Origin: JADJLQ01 sp031417835
GTDB lineage: Bacteria > Bacteroidota > Bacteroidia > Chitinophagales > Saprospiraceae
DNA: 38,044 nt
Direction of reading: 5' to 3'
NCBI GenBank assembly: GCA_031417835.1
Contig: JANOWJ010000202.1
Span: forward strand, 1-38,044
This document shows positions 8,714 through 16,416 of this stretch, piece by piece (positions within the stretch are counted from its first letter, which is position 1; each line of letters opens with the position of its first letter). Both the position numbers and the translations under genes were made by a program. The notes beneath the pieces were generated by a model that searched no databases, had not been told where the DNA came from, and saw only the letters and a program-made list of their open reading frames with translations.

Positions 8714-9790
8714 ATGAAAAAACACAATTTTAACCCTGGACCGGCGATTTTTCCAATTTCTGTATTGCAAGAGGCTTCCCAAGCCATCTTGGATTTTAAT
8801 GGCACCGGACTTTCAATATTGGAAATCTCCCATCGCGGCAGTGAATTCACTGCTATTATGGATGAAACAATCAGCCTGACTAAAGATTTATTGGGCCTCA
8901 CGGATGACCATCATGTATTGTTTACTACTGGTGGAGCAAGTACACAATTTTTTATGTTGGCGCAAAATCTACTCAATACACAGGATACAGCTGCGTATAC
9001 GGATACAGGTACCTGGGCCAACAAAGCTATAAAAGAAGCTAAAGCATTTGCTAATATTAAAGTCATTGCTTCCTCAAAAGACAAAAACTATTCTTTCATT
9101 CCCAAAGATCTCAGTGCGTTGCCTGCTGAGTCCCGATTTTTGCATCTGACCAGTAATAATACAATTTTTGGTACCCAACTTCATGATTGGCCTGATGTGC
9201 CCGTTCCTATAGTGAGCGACATGTCTTCAGATATTTTTAGCAGACCTATACCAATTGAAAAATTTGGTCTGATTTACGCCGGGGCTCAAAAAAACCTGGG
9301 TCCATCCGGGGTCACTATGGTGATTATACGTAAGGATATGGTGCGTACGGATCTGACTCATCACTTGCCACCAATGTTGGATTATAAAACATTTATTGCT
9401 GAAAATTCATTATATAATACGCCTCCAGTATTCTCGATCTATGGGAGCATGTTGACTTTGCGTTGGATAAAAAATCTAGGTGGGCTCGACGCCATGCAAA
9501 AAATCAATGAAGCCAAAGCTAAATTATTGTATGATGAAATCGATGCTAATCCATATTTTAAAGGTACCGTGGCTGTCGAAGATCGATCTTTAATGAACGT
9601 TTGTTTTGTGTGCGATCAGGAAGAATTGGAAAACGAATTTGCGGTCGATGCAAAGAATGCAGGTTGTGTGAATCTTAAAGGTCATCGGTCAGTAGGTGGA
9701 TTTAGAGCTTCTATCTACAATGCAATGCCTATAGAAAGTGTTCAAGTACTCGTGGACACGATGCGTGAATTTGCTAGAAGAAAAGGCTAA
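8714..9790 (+). CDS. serC: Phosphoserine aminotransferase
   Basis: A 358-residue class V aminotransferase that converts 3-phosphohydroxypyruvate and glutamate to phosphoserine and 2-oxoglutarate in serine synthesis. The same enzyme can also act in pyridoxal phosphate synthesis. Full length for the family. Visible marks are the N-terminal NFNPGPAIFP, FTTGGASTQF for the phosphate cup, SDMSSDIFSRP with the PLP-binding Asp, and AGAQKNLGPSGV with the Schiff-base Lys193. The C-terminal GHRSVGGFRASIYNAMP binds substrate phosphate. It is transcribed alone from a recognisable promoter. The serA-like dehydrogenase that makes its substrate is about 12 kb away on the other strand, so the serine genes are not an operon here. 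Confidence 0.97.
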   Translation: MKKHNFNPGPAIFPISVLQEASQAILDFNGTGLSILEISHRGSEFTAIMDETISLTKDLLGLTDDHHVLFTTGGASTQFFMLAQNLLNTQDTAAYTDTGTWANKAIKEAKAFANIKVIASSKDKNYSFIPKDLSALPAESRFLHLTSNNTIFGTQLHDWPDVPVPIVSDMSSDIFSRPIPIEKFGLIYAGAQKNLGPSGVTMVIIRKDMVRTDLTHHLPPMLDYKTFIAENSLYNTPPVFSIYGSMLTLRWIKNLGGLDAMQKINEAKAKLLYDEIDANPYFKGTVAVEDRSLMNVCFVCDQEELENEFAVDAKNAGCVNLKGHRSVGGFRASIYNAMPIESVQVLVDTMREFARRKG

Positions 9791-9846
9791 AGTGTATCTG
9801 GTTTTATTTCTTCGATTTTAATGCTTTATTTGATTCATATCCCTCC

Positions 9847-10587
9847 ATGTTCTCAAAAAAAGAAGAAACCTTCATCGAATATACCGGTCGTAGAATTCCG
9901 TTTGTAATTATTTATGAATTGCGTCGGAGTGTCCGTGTTGCATTTGGTAGTAAGTCGGTCACCCTTAGATTGCCATGGTTGATGAGCTCTGACAATAAAT
10001 TTAAGCACATTGAGCGAAGTAAACGATGGGCAGTAGATCAGCTCAAAGTCAAGCCAGGCCTGATTTCTAATTTTGTTGTTAAACACTACGCTGATGGCCA
10101 GCTATTGGCTATAGCCGGACGAAAGTATATCCTGTATATCCAATATCATGACCGCAAGATGAATAAGGCAGTTGTCAAAGGTCAATTATTGGAGATCCAT
10201 CTATCCTCTGAAGTTGCAGATGATCAAAAACCAGAGATGCTGCGATATCTGATCAGTAGGACTATCGCTAATGACTGTTACTCGATGATCGCTCAAAGAG
10301 TAGAGGAATTGAATGCCTTACATTTTAATAAGAAGATCAACGAGATAAAACTTAAACTAAGTCAAACTAATTGGGGCTCGTGCAGTACACAAGGCAATAT
10401 TAATCTATCCGCCAGACTATTGTTTGCCCCGCAACCCGTCATAGATTATGTCATCATCCACGAGCTTGCACATCTCATTGAGCATAATCACAGCGATCGA
10501 TTTTGGACGATCGTCAGGCATGCGATGCCAGAGTATGAACAGCATGAAAAATGGCTTAAGACAAATAGTCATTTATGTGAATTTTAA
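9847..10587 (+). CDS. YgjP/DUF45-type M48-like metallopeptidase
   Basis: A 246-residue protein of the YgjP-like family (UTP pyrophosphatase-associated/SprT-like zinc peptidase fold, PF01863). It carries the family signature TNWGSCSTQGNINLSARLLF at about 174-193, followed by zinc motif HELAH at 205-209 with a third ligand near His215 (HNHSDRFW). The N-terminal half (VRVAFGSKSVTLRLPW) is the beta-rich region that is usual in the family. No signal peptide is seen, so it is cytoplasmic. The start ATG lies 56 bases after serC and there is no clear terminator between them, so read-through from serC is possible. The cellular substrate of this family is not well established. Confidence 0.88.
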   Translation: MFSKKEETFIEYTGRRIPFVIIYELRRSVRVAFGSKSVTLRLPWLMSSDNKFKHIERSKRWAVDQLKVKPGLISNFVVKHYADGQLLAIAGRKYILYIQYHDRKMNKAVVKGQLLEIHLSSEVADDQKPEMLRYLISRTIANDCYSMIAQRVEELNALHFNKKINEIKLKLSQTNWGSCSTQGNINLSARLLFAPQPVIDYVIIHELAHLIEHNHSDRFWTIVRHAMPEYEQHEKWLKTNSHLCEF

Positions 10588-10703
10588 ATGAGCATAAAGT
10601 TGGACTAATGGAATGGCCAGAGAATAAATCTTTCTTTTATGACTCGGGACCTTCTTACCAAGGATAATTGATCTTACCTTAGTCCGATTATTAATTCTGC
10701 TTT

Positions 10704-12242
10704 ATGATCGAATCTACTCAAGCTATTGCGCCTCATTGGATTTTGATATTGATCTTGGGATACTTCGCTATGTTGATCGGTATCGCGTATTGGACTACCC
10801 GGGGCGAAAACACAAATGAAAGCTTTTTCCTGGCCGGTAGAAATGCACCTTGGTATCTGGTGGCCATCGGTATGATCGGCACATCGATCAGCGGGGTCAC
10901 CTTTATATCTGTACCCGGGTTTGTAGCCGCAGATAAGTTCTCCTATTTCCAGGTTGTCATCGGTTACATCTTTGGGTATATAGTTATCGCTTTGATTTTA
11001 ATGCCAATGTATTATCGACTCAATCTGACTTCGATATATGGATATCTTAATAAAAGATTTGGCTGGAATACTTATAAAACAGGTTCTGCCTTTTTTCTTT
11101 TATCCCGCTCAATAGGTTCTGCTTGTCGATTGTATTTAGTGGCACTAGTCTTATTCCAGTTTGTTTTTGGCCCAATGGGTCTGCCTTTTTGGTTGGCCAC
11201 TTTAATTACAATTTTTTTAATCTGGGTGTATACCTTCAAAGGTGGGATTAAAACTATAGTATATACAGACGCTTTTCAGACCTTCTTTTTACTTTCTTCC
11301 TTAGTGATATCTATTTATTTAATTAGTGATAAGATGGGGTGGGATGCTTCAGAGTTGGTGAAACAAGTCAAATCTTCAGAATATTCTAAAATTTTCTTTT
11401 TTGACGGTGGCTGGTCTGATAATAAACATTTTATCAAACAGTTTCTCGGTGGCATGTTCATTGCTATTGTGATGACGGGCCTAGATCAGGATCTGATGCA
11501 AAAAAATCTGGCCTGCAAGAATATAAAAGATGCGCAAAAAAACATGTTATGGTTTACTGTGACTTTGGTGATTGTCAATGCCTTATTTCTGGTCTTAGGG
11601 GCTTTACTTTATTTGTATTCTGCAGAAAATGGGATAGCAATCCCCACGCGTGAGGTGGCTGGAGTACTAAAAGCTCAACCCGATTTATTATTTCCTTCTC
11701 TGGCCATCAATCATTTTGGCGGGCTGATAGCCATATTTTTTATGTTGGGCCTGATTGCAGCCAATTATGCAAGTGCCGATTCAGCATTAGCTTCTCTAAC
11801 GACTGCATTTTGTATCGATTTTTTGGGTTTCGAACGATCCAAAGTTCCACAGGACCAAATGGTAAAGACTCGGACACTGGTACATTTTGGTTTTAGTATG
11901 CTGTTGTTTGTTTTAGTGTGGATCCTTTGGTTTATGAACGATCGCAGTGTAATCTCAACCGTCCTTACTGTAGCAGGATATACCTACGGACCTCTGTTGG
12001 GACTTTACTCTTTTGGGTTTTTTATTAAGCGACAAGTCAAGGATCGTTTAGTACCGATCATCTGCGTTTTATCTCCGATTATAACTTTTTTATTGAATAA
12101 ATTTTCTGTCCAATTATTTTGGGGCTACAAATTTAGTTTCGAATTGCTGATAATGAATGGTTTATTGACTTTTTTAGGCCTATGGGCTATTTCATATAAG
12201 GCTTTTGTAGATCCTCAACTTCTAGGATACCAAAAAAAATAA
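10704..12242 (+). CDS. Sodium:solute symporter, probably for a cell-wall amino sugar
   Basis: A 512-residue integral membrane protein of the SSS family with about 13 hydrophobic segments. The family signature is near the N-terminus: ENTNESFFLAGRNAPWYLVAIGMIGTSISG, here spanning about residues 36-65 in pieces typical of SSS proteins. YGYLNKRFG and LGLIAANYASADSALASLTT follow, the latter carrying the conserved Ser/Ala sodium-site helix. Only 6 bases separate it from murQ, so they form an operon and the likely cargo is MurNAc, anhydro-MurNAc or a related muropeptide sugar. That cargo is inferred from context, since SSS substrates cannot be read from sequence. A weak TAATTCTG promoter match lies at 10692-10699. 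Confidence 0.9.
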   Translation: MIESTQAIAPHWILILILGYFAMLIGIAYWTTRGENTNESFFLAGRNAPWYLVAIGMIGTSISGVTFISVPGFVAADKFSYFQVVIGYIFGYIVIALILMPMYYRLNLTSIYGYLNKRFGWNTYKTGSAFFLLSRSIGSACRLYLVALVLFQFVFGPMGLPFWLATLITIFLIWVYTFKGGIKTIVYTDAFQTFFLLSSLVISIYLISDKMGWDASELVKQVKSSEYSKIFFFDGGWSDNKHFIKQFLGGMFIAIVMTGLDQDLMQKNLACKNIKDAQKNMLWFTVTLVIVNALFLVLGALLYLYSAENGIAIPTREVAGVLKAQPDLLFPSLAINHFGGLIAIFFMLGLIAANYASADSALASLTTAFCIDFLGFERSKVPQDQMVKTRTLVHFGFSMLLFVLVWILWFMNDRSVISTVLTVAGYTYGPLLGLYSFGFFIKRQVKDRLVPIICVLSPIITFLLNKFSVQLFWGYKFSFELLIMNGLLTFLGLWAISYKAFVDPQLLGYQKK

Positions 12243-12248
12243 TAACGT

Positions 12249-13055
12249 ATGATTGACCGAATCACAGAGCGATCTTCAGAATATCATGATCTGGAGAAAA
12301 TGTCTACTATCACTTTATTGCAGAGTATCAATCAAGAGGACAAAAAAGTTGCTGAAGCGATTACGCTTTGTATTCCTCACATTGAAAAACTGGTAGATGC
12401 TATATTTGAAAACATGAAAGCAGGTGGCAGATTGTTTTATTTTGGCGCCGGCACCAGCGGTCGTCTGGGTGTCCTGGATGCCTCTGAATGTCCACCCACC
12501 TATGGTGTGCCTTTTGATTTAGTGATTGGCATCATGGCAGGAGGGGATCGTGCTATCCGCCGATCAGTAGAGCATGCAGAAGATGATCCAGACCAAGCCT
12601 GGCAGGATATGATGGCTCATAAGATCAATACCCTGGACTCGGTGATCGGCATAGCCGCTTCGGGAACCACACCCTATGTAGTCAATGGCTTAAAAACCTG
12701 TAGAGCCCAAGGTATTCTCACCGGATGCATCACCTGCAATCCGGAATCGCCAGTCACTATTGAAGCAGAACATTCAATAGTAGCAGTGGTAGGTCCGGAA
12801 TTTGTGACCGGGAGCACTCGAATGAAATCAGGCACTGCTCAAAAATTGATCCTCAACATGATTAGTACTTCAGTCATGATCAAATTAGGCCGGGTCAAAG
12901 ACAACAAAATGGTAGATATGCAAATGAGTAATACGAAGTTGAGGGATCGGGCAGCCAAAATGGTGATTGAGCAATTGAATATTTCGTATGATGAGGCGTC
13001 GAGATTATTAGAAAAATATGGTAGTGTACGAGGTGTTTTGGAAGCCGGCAAATAA
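12249..13055 (+). CDS. murQ: N-acetylmuramic acid 6-phosphate etherase
   Basis: A 268-residue SIS-domain lyase that cleaves the D-lactyl ether of MurNAc-6-phosphate to GlcNAc-6-phosphate and D-lactate in peptidoglycan recycling. The signature GAGTSGRLGVLDASECPPTYG spans about residues 67-86 with the catalytic-region Glu80; AGGDRAIRRSVEHAEDD and GSTRMKSGTAQKLILNMISTS are also conserved. It is about 30 residues shorter than E. coli MurQ, mainly at the C-terminus, which I believe is usual for Bacteroidota forms. It is co-transcribed with the symporter upstream. The kinase that would make its substrate (AnmK or a MurK-like sugar kinase) is not in the window. It converges on the rhomboid gene with a 24-base gap. 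Confidence 0.96.
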   Translation: MIDRITERSSEYHDLEKMSTITLLQSINQEDKKVAEAITLCIPHIEKLVDAIFENMKAGGRLFYFGAGTSGRLGVLDASECPPTYGVPFDLVIGIMAGGDRAIRRSVEHAEDDPDQAWQDMMAHKINTLDSVIGIAASGTTPYVVNGLKTCRAQGILTGCITCNPESPVTIEAEHSIVAVVGPEFVTGSTRMKSGTAQKLILNMISTSVMIKLGRVKDNKMVDMQMSNTKLRDRAAKMVIEQLNISYDEASRLLEKYGSVRGVLEAGK

Positions 13056-13079
13056 TCGATAATCAAAAAAAGGATGTTG

Positions 13080-13763
13080 TTATCTTCGTCTTTCGAGTTC
13101 ATCCCGCTCTCTTAATGATCTGTCAAATACATCTTTATCAAAATAGTACTCTTTATCAGCTTCAGATTGTGGTTTGGCGGTCTGCATTTCAATATCATCA
13201 TATTCCTTGATGTCGTATCGCCGCATCATATAGGCCACGAATATACCTACGATACCACCGAACAAATGACTTTCCCAGGAGATACCCGGCTGATTAGGTA
13301 CAATACCATATAACATACCACTATATAATACAGTGACGACTAATAATAAGATGATCGATTTTAAATCTTTTCTGAATATACCATTCCAAAAAATAAAGGC
13401 AACTAGGCCGTAAATGACTCCACTGGCTCCGATGTGGACTGAACTGCCTCTGGCCAAGGCCCAGACTGCCAAGCCACACAAAAGATGAATCAGGATATAG
13501 GAAGTCCATGCTATTTTTCTATAAAAATAGAACAACATCATACTCAACACCGCCATCGGCGCACTATTGGATATGATATGTGACCAACTGCCATGCATAA
13601 ATGGAGCAGTCAAGATCCCTTTTAAGCTTTGAGTATAGCGTGGTATAATGCCCCAATTGGGCGTATAAAAAAAAGGTAACGCTTGAAATAAAAAGCCAAC
13701 CCACATCGCACCCAAAAGATATAAGGTATTGCGAATACTAAAGCCGAGTCTGCTGGATTTCAT
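13080..13763 (-). CDS. Rhomboid-family intramembrane serine protease
   Basis: A 227-residue membrane protein with six predicted helices. Rhomboid features are HGSWSHIISN (59-66, with Asn66 for the oxyanion site), the catalytic Ser114 in IGASGVIYG, and catalytic His166 in WESHLFGGIVG. Both dyad residues are present, so it should be active. After the last helix there is a charged cytoplasmic tail of about 45 residues (many Asp, Glu, Arg). It lies downstream of pfkA on the same strand with a 78-base gap, so it may be a separate unit. The substrate is unknown. Confidence 0.93.
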   Translation of the reverse strand: MKSSRLGFSIRNTLYLLGAMWVGFLFQALPFFYTPNWGIIPRYTQSLKGILTAPFMHGSWSHIISNSAPMAVLSMMLFYFYRKIAWTSYILIHLLCGLAVWALARGSSVHIGASGVIYGLVAFIFWNGIFRKDLKSIILLLVVTVLYSGMLYGIVPNQPGISWESHLFGGIVGIFVAYMMRRYDIKEYDDIEMQTAKPQSEADKEYYFDKDVFDRSLRERDELERRR

Positions 13764-13841
13764 ATTTCAAAGTAAAAAGAAAATTGGCATCCAAGTATGC
13801 TTTATTAGACAAATAAAAGACAACAGACGACTCAGAAGCTG

Positions 13842-14810
13842 TTAAGAAAGGATTTTTACCATATCAAGCATGATCGGATTGATCTTCAGATTGTGTTTGC
13901 AGGCTTTCTCAAAGGGTGTAAACTCAATCCGATGATGAATCTGGCCTACCATGACACCTTTTTTGCCATCTATGAGGGCCTGGACGGCCTCCATACCCAA
14001 CCTTGAGGCAAGGACTCGATCAAAGGCAGTAGGTCGGCCACCTCGTTGCAGATGCCCTAGTACGGTGACCCTCATATCATAGTGTGCGAATTTTTTCTTG
14101 ACCATCTCTGCTATTTCAAATGCGCCACCGGATTTTTCACCTTCTGCTACGACCACAATGCTGGAGGATTTTTTTCGCTCATAGTTTGCAGCTAAAGTAT
14201 TGATCAGCTCATCGATGTCGGTCTTGTTTTCGGGTATCAAAACAGCTTCTGCTCCGGAAGCGATGCCACTTCTGAGGGCTATGAATCCGGCATCTCGGCC
14301 CATCACTTCGACAAAAAATAATCGATTATGCGAGTTGGCAGTATCTTTTATATTATCTATACAAGTCATAGCCGTATTTACAGCAGTATCATAGCCTAAA
14401 GTAAAATCAGAACCATATAAATCATTGTCAATGGTACCGGGTACTCCTATGATGGCTATTGGATGCTCTTCTCCAAATATAGCTGCACCCCCGAACGTAC
14501 CATCACCGCCTATGGCTACCAGGCCTTCTATACCTATATTGGTGAGTTGAGCAAAAGCTTCTGCACGACCTGCAGGTGTGCGAAAAGTTTCACTGCGTGC
14601 ACTTTGTAAGATGGTGCCACCCAATTGTAGAATATTGCTCACATCTTTAGATTCCATTTTAAAGATTTCTCCTCTGATCATACCAGAGTAGCCTCTATGG
14701 ATGCCAAATACTTCTATGTTGTAATAAAGCGCTGTACGCACAACGGCTCGGATGCAGGCATTCATGCCGGGTGCATCACCTCCTGATGTAAATACTCCTA
14801 TTCTTTTCAT
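13842..14810 (-). CDS. pfkA: 6-phosphofructokinase
   Basis: A 322-residue bacterial phosphofructokinase that phosphorylates fructose 6-phosphate, the committed step of glycolysis. It shows the nucleotide loop TSGGDAPGMNA near the N-terminus, GGDGT at 101-105, catalytic PGTIDNDL (Asp128 region), MGRDAGF at 170-176, GGRPTAFDR, and substrate-site EFTPFEKA near the C-terminus. Gly in GGDGT is the form usual in ATP-dependent enzymes rather than the PPi-dependent GGDDT type. Length is normal. It begins 8 bases after the stop of the unknown 250-residue gene upstream, so the two are co-transcribed from the promoter at 15592-15599. Confidence 0.97.
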   Translation of the reverse strand: MKRIGVFTSGGDAPGMNACIRAVVRTALYYNIEVFGIHRGYSGMIRGEIFKMESKDVSNILQLGGTILQSARSETFRTPAGRAEAFAQLTNIGIEGLVAIGGDGTFGGAAIFGEEHPIAIIGVPGTIDNDLYGSDFTLGYDTAVNTAMTCIDNIKDTANSHNRLFFVEVMGRDAGFIALRSGIASGAEAVLIPENKTDIDELINTLAANYERKKSSSIVVVAEGEKSGGAFEIAEMVKKKFAHYDMRVTVLGHLQRGGRPTAFDRVLASRLGMEAVQALIDGKKGVMVGQIHHRIEFTPFEKACKHNLKINPIMLDMVKILS

Positions 14811-14818
14811 GATGGATT

Positions 14819-15571
14819 TTATAAATAGCGTCTTCTGATAAGCCGTATAAATTCGATTGCTTTTTCTCTGCGATCTTCATGATCCCATTTGTATTGTATA
14901 GCGGGTCCCAACCCTAATAGTTCCTGGGCTTCTTCAAAAGTCTTAAAAGTATTGAGGTCGCTGATGATTTGATCAAATAAACTTTTTTGGGTGCCAAACA
15001 AATTGTTTATGATCTCCAATCGGTCATTCAGCCCAATTGCGCGATTGATATCCCGCAGTGGTAGTTCGTTTAATTTATCTGATAATTCAGTACTTTTTTT
15101 AATCTCAAATAATTCCTGAATTGACACAGGCAGTGTATTTAGTTTGCCTATGATCGGTGGCGAAGGATATGTGGCTATAGCCTCTAGAACGGAAGGTTGT
15201 GGATAAGGTACCGCTGGTTTTTCTATGATTGGTTCGGGAGTAATCGACTTGATACCTTCTCCGTATATTCTTATAGGAGGAATTTCGACTATCGGAGAGG
15301 CTTCTTGCCTAGGCTCCTCGGGTGATTCAAACTTAAATTCTAATGTTTTTTGGACTGGCTCTTTCTCTATTGGCTGTACCGATGGACTAGCCACAGTCGA
15401 TTTTAAAACGGGAAGGGCCTGAACCTCGGTAGTCAGATAAATCTCATAGAGCTCTCTTAAATAATGCAATATAAGATCCCGCTCCAATGTGCTTAACAGG
15501 GCATTTGATTCCAGTGACTGGTGCATGGATTGCAGCCTGCTTAAAATTGTTTTGGCTTTGATCAGATCCAT
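14819..15571 (-). CDS. Unknown protein with proline-rich linker, co-transcribed with pfkA
   Basis: I do not recognise a named family. I place the start at the ATG at 15571 (MDLIKAKTILSRLQ), giving 250 residues. A longer reading from 15622 would begin upstream of an exact TAnnTTTG element at 15592-15599 and is therefore unlikely. An N-terminal helical region of about 60 residues is followed by a long low-complexity linker rich in Pro, Glu, Ile and Val (about 65-150). A C-terminal helical domain follows, with LPLRDINRAIGLNDRLEIIN, LFGTQKSLFDQIISDLNTFK and IQYKWDHEDRREKAIEFIRLIRRRYL-like features at the very end. That C-terminal pattern looks conserved in Bacteroidota from memory. No signal peptide or membrane helix is seen. 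The tight link to pfkA may be only operon sharing. Confidence 0.75.
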   Translation of the reverse strand: MDLIKAKTILSRLQSMHQSLESNALLSTLERDLILHYLRELYEIYLTTEVQALPVLKSTVASPSVQPIEKEPVQKTLEFKFESPEEPRQEASPIVEIPPIRIYGEGIKSITPEPIIEKPAVPYPQPSVLEAIATYPSPPIIGKLNTLPVSIQELFEIKKSTELSDKLNELPLRDINRAIGLNDRLEIINNLFGTQKSLFDQIISDLNTFKTFEEAQELLGLGPAIQYKWDHEDRREKAIEFIRLIRRRYL

Positions 15572-15591
15572 AGAGTTATTAAAATAGTTGG

Positions 15592-15599
15592 CAAATTTA
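15592..15599 (-). promoter_or_regulatory. Candidate -7 promoter element for the unknown gene-pfkA operon
   Basis: On the minus strand TAAATTTG matches TAnnTTTG exactly, 20 bases before the ATG at 15571. It lies inside the longer possible reading frame that begins at 15622, and so decides the start codon. Confidence 0.5.
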
Positions 15600-15730
15600 C
15601 TACTATTTGACCTGATCTTCACGGTTCAGTCATTCGACAGAAGAAACTTACTCGGTGCAAAAATTATAATCATATTGTAATTTCTAACATCCTGGAAGTG
15701 GATCTTACTCTCTGATCGATATTTCTGACT

Positions 15731-15738
15731 TACCTTTG
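15731..15738 (+). promoter_or_regulatory. Candidate tdk -7 promoter element directly before the start codon
   Basis: TACCTTTG is an exact TAnnTTTG match. Only 6 bases separate it from the ATG at 15745, so transcription should begin at or next to the A of the start codon and the message would be leaderless or nearly so. Confidence 0.5.
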
Positions 15739-15744
15739 GCAGCC

Positions 15745-16335
15745 ATGTTTTTAGAGCCAGGTTTTAAAAGCCAACGCAGTGGATGGATCGAGGTGATCTG
15801 CGGTTCGATGTTCTCAGGTAAAACGGAGGAACTTATCCGGCGTGTGCGCCGAGCTAAAATAGCCAACCAAAAAGTTATAATCTTCAAACCCTCCACAGAT
15901 ATCCGATATGATGAGAAAAAAGTCGTTTCACATGATCAAAATGCGATTGATTCATGTCCGATCCGATCTTCCAAGGATATCATTAAGCTGAGCCCTGGGT
16001 TTGATGTAATCGGCATAGACGAAGCTCAGTTTTTTGATATGGATCTGCCGGATGTCTGTCAACAGATTGCATTGAGAGGTATCCGGGTCATCATTGCAGG
16101 CTTAGATATGGATTATATGGGTCGACCATTTGGTCCGGTCCCGCAGCTTTTAGCCACATCAGAGTATATCACCAAGGTACATGCTATTTGCCCTCATTGT
16201 GGCAATCTTGCGACGCATTCCTATCGACTGACTGATGAAACCGATACCGTGGTGCTTGGTGAAAAAGACAAATATGAACCAAGATGCCGCACATGTTACC
16301 ATATGGGCAATATTTTAAATTTCCAAAAAGGATAA
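15745..16335 (+). CDS. tdk: Thymidine kinase
   Basis: A 196-residue type II thymidine kinase for thymidine salvage. The start is set at the ATG that gives MFLEPG, the N-terminus seen in Bacteroidota homologues. A TTG 9 bases earlier overlaps the promoter motif. Visible marks are P-loop GSMFSGKT at 20-27, GIDEAQFF with catalytic Glu93, lasso-region GRPFGPVPQLLA, and a structural zinc site made of CPHCGN and CRTCYH. Length is normal. It diverges from the pfkA operon. The predicted transcription start coincides with the start codon, see the promoter entry. The purH gene downstream has its own promoter-like element. Confidence 0.96.
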   Translation: MFLEPGFKSQRSGWIEVICGSMFSGKTEELIRRVRRAKIANQKVIIFKPSTDIRYDEKKVVSHDQNAIDSCPIRSSKDIIKLSPGFDVIGIDEAQFFDMDLPDVCQQIALRGIRVIIAGLDMDYMGRPFGPVPQLLATSEYITKVHAICPHCGNLATHSYRLTDETDTVVLGEKDKYEPRCRTCYHMGNILNFQKG

Positions 16336-16383
16336 AGCGGGACACATAGACTCGTTTATCGGATGTACTCTCCTTTTATTTCC

Positions 16384-16391
16384 TAATTTTG
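16384..16391 (+). promoter_or_regulatory. Candidate purH -7 promoter element
   Basis: TAATTTTG matches TAnnTTTG exactly, 25 bases before the purH ATG and within the 81-base gap after tdk. It suggests that purH has its own promoter. Confidence 0.45.
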
Positions 16392-16416
16392 TGCCCTCAA
16401 TCTGTAGAATTCGATC

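Noticed and set aside
8689..8901. Minus-strand frame overlapping the serC start
   Set aside because: It is antisense to the conserved N-terminus of serC and has no family features.
10602..10685. GGACTAA and TTAGTCC inverted repeat, 70 bases apart, before the symporter gene
   Set aside because: Arms of seven bases at that distance are expected by chance, with no supporting structure between them.
15572..15622. Extra 17 N-terminal codons on the pfkA partner gene
   Set aside because: The promoter element at 15592-15599 lies inside this stretch, so it would not be transcribed.
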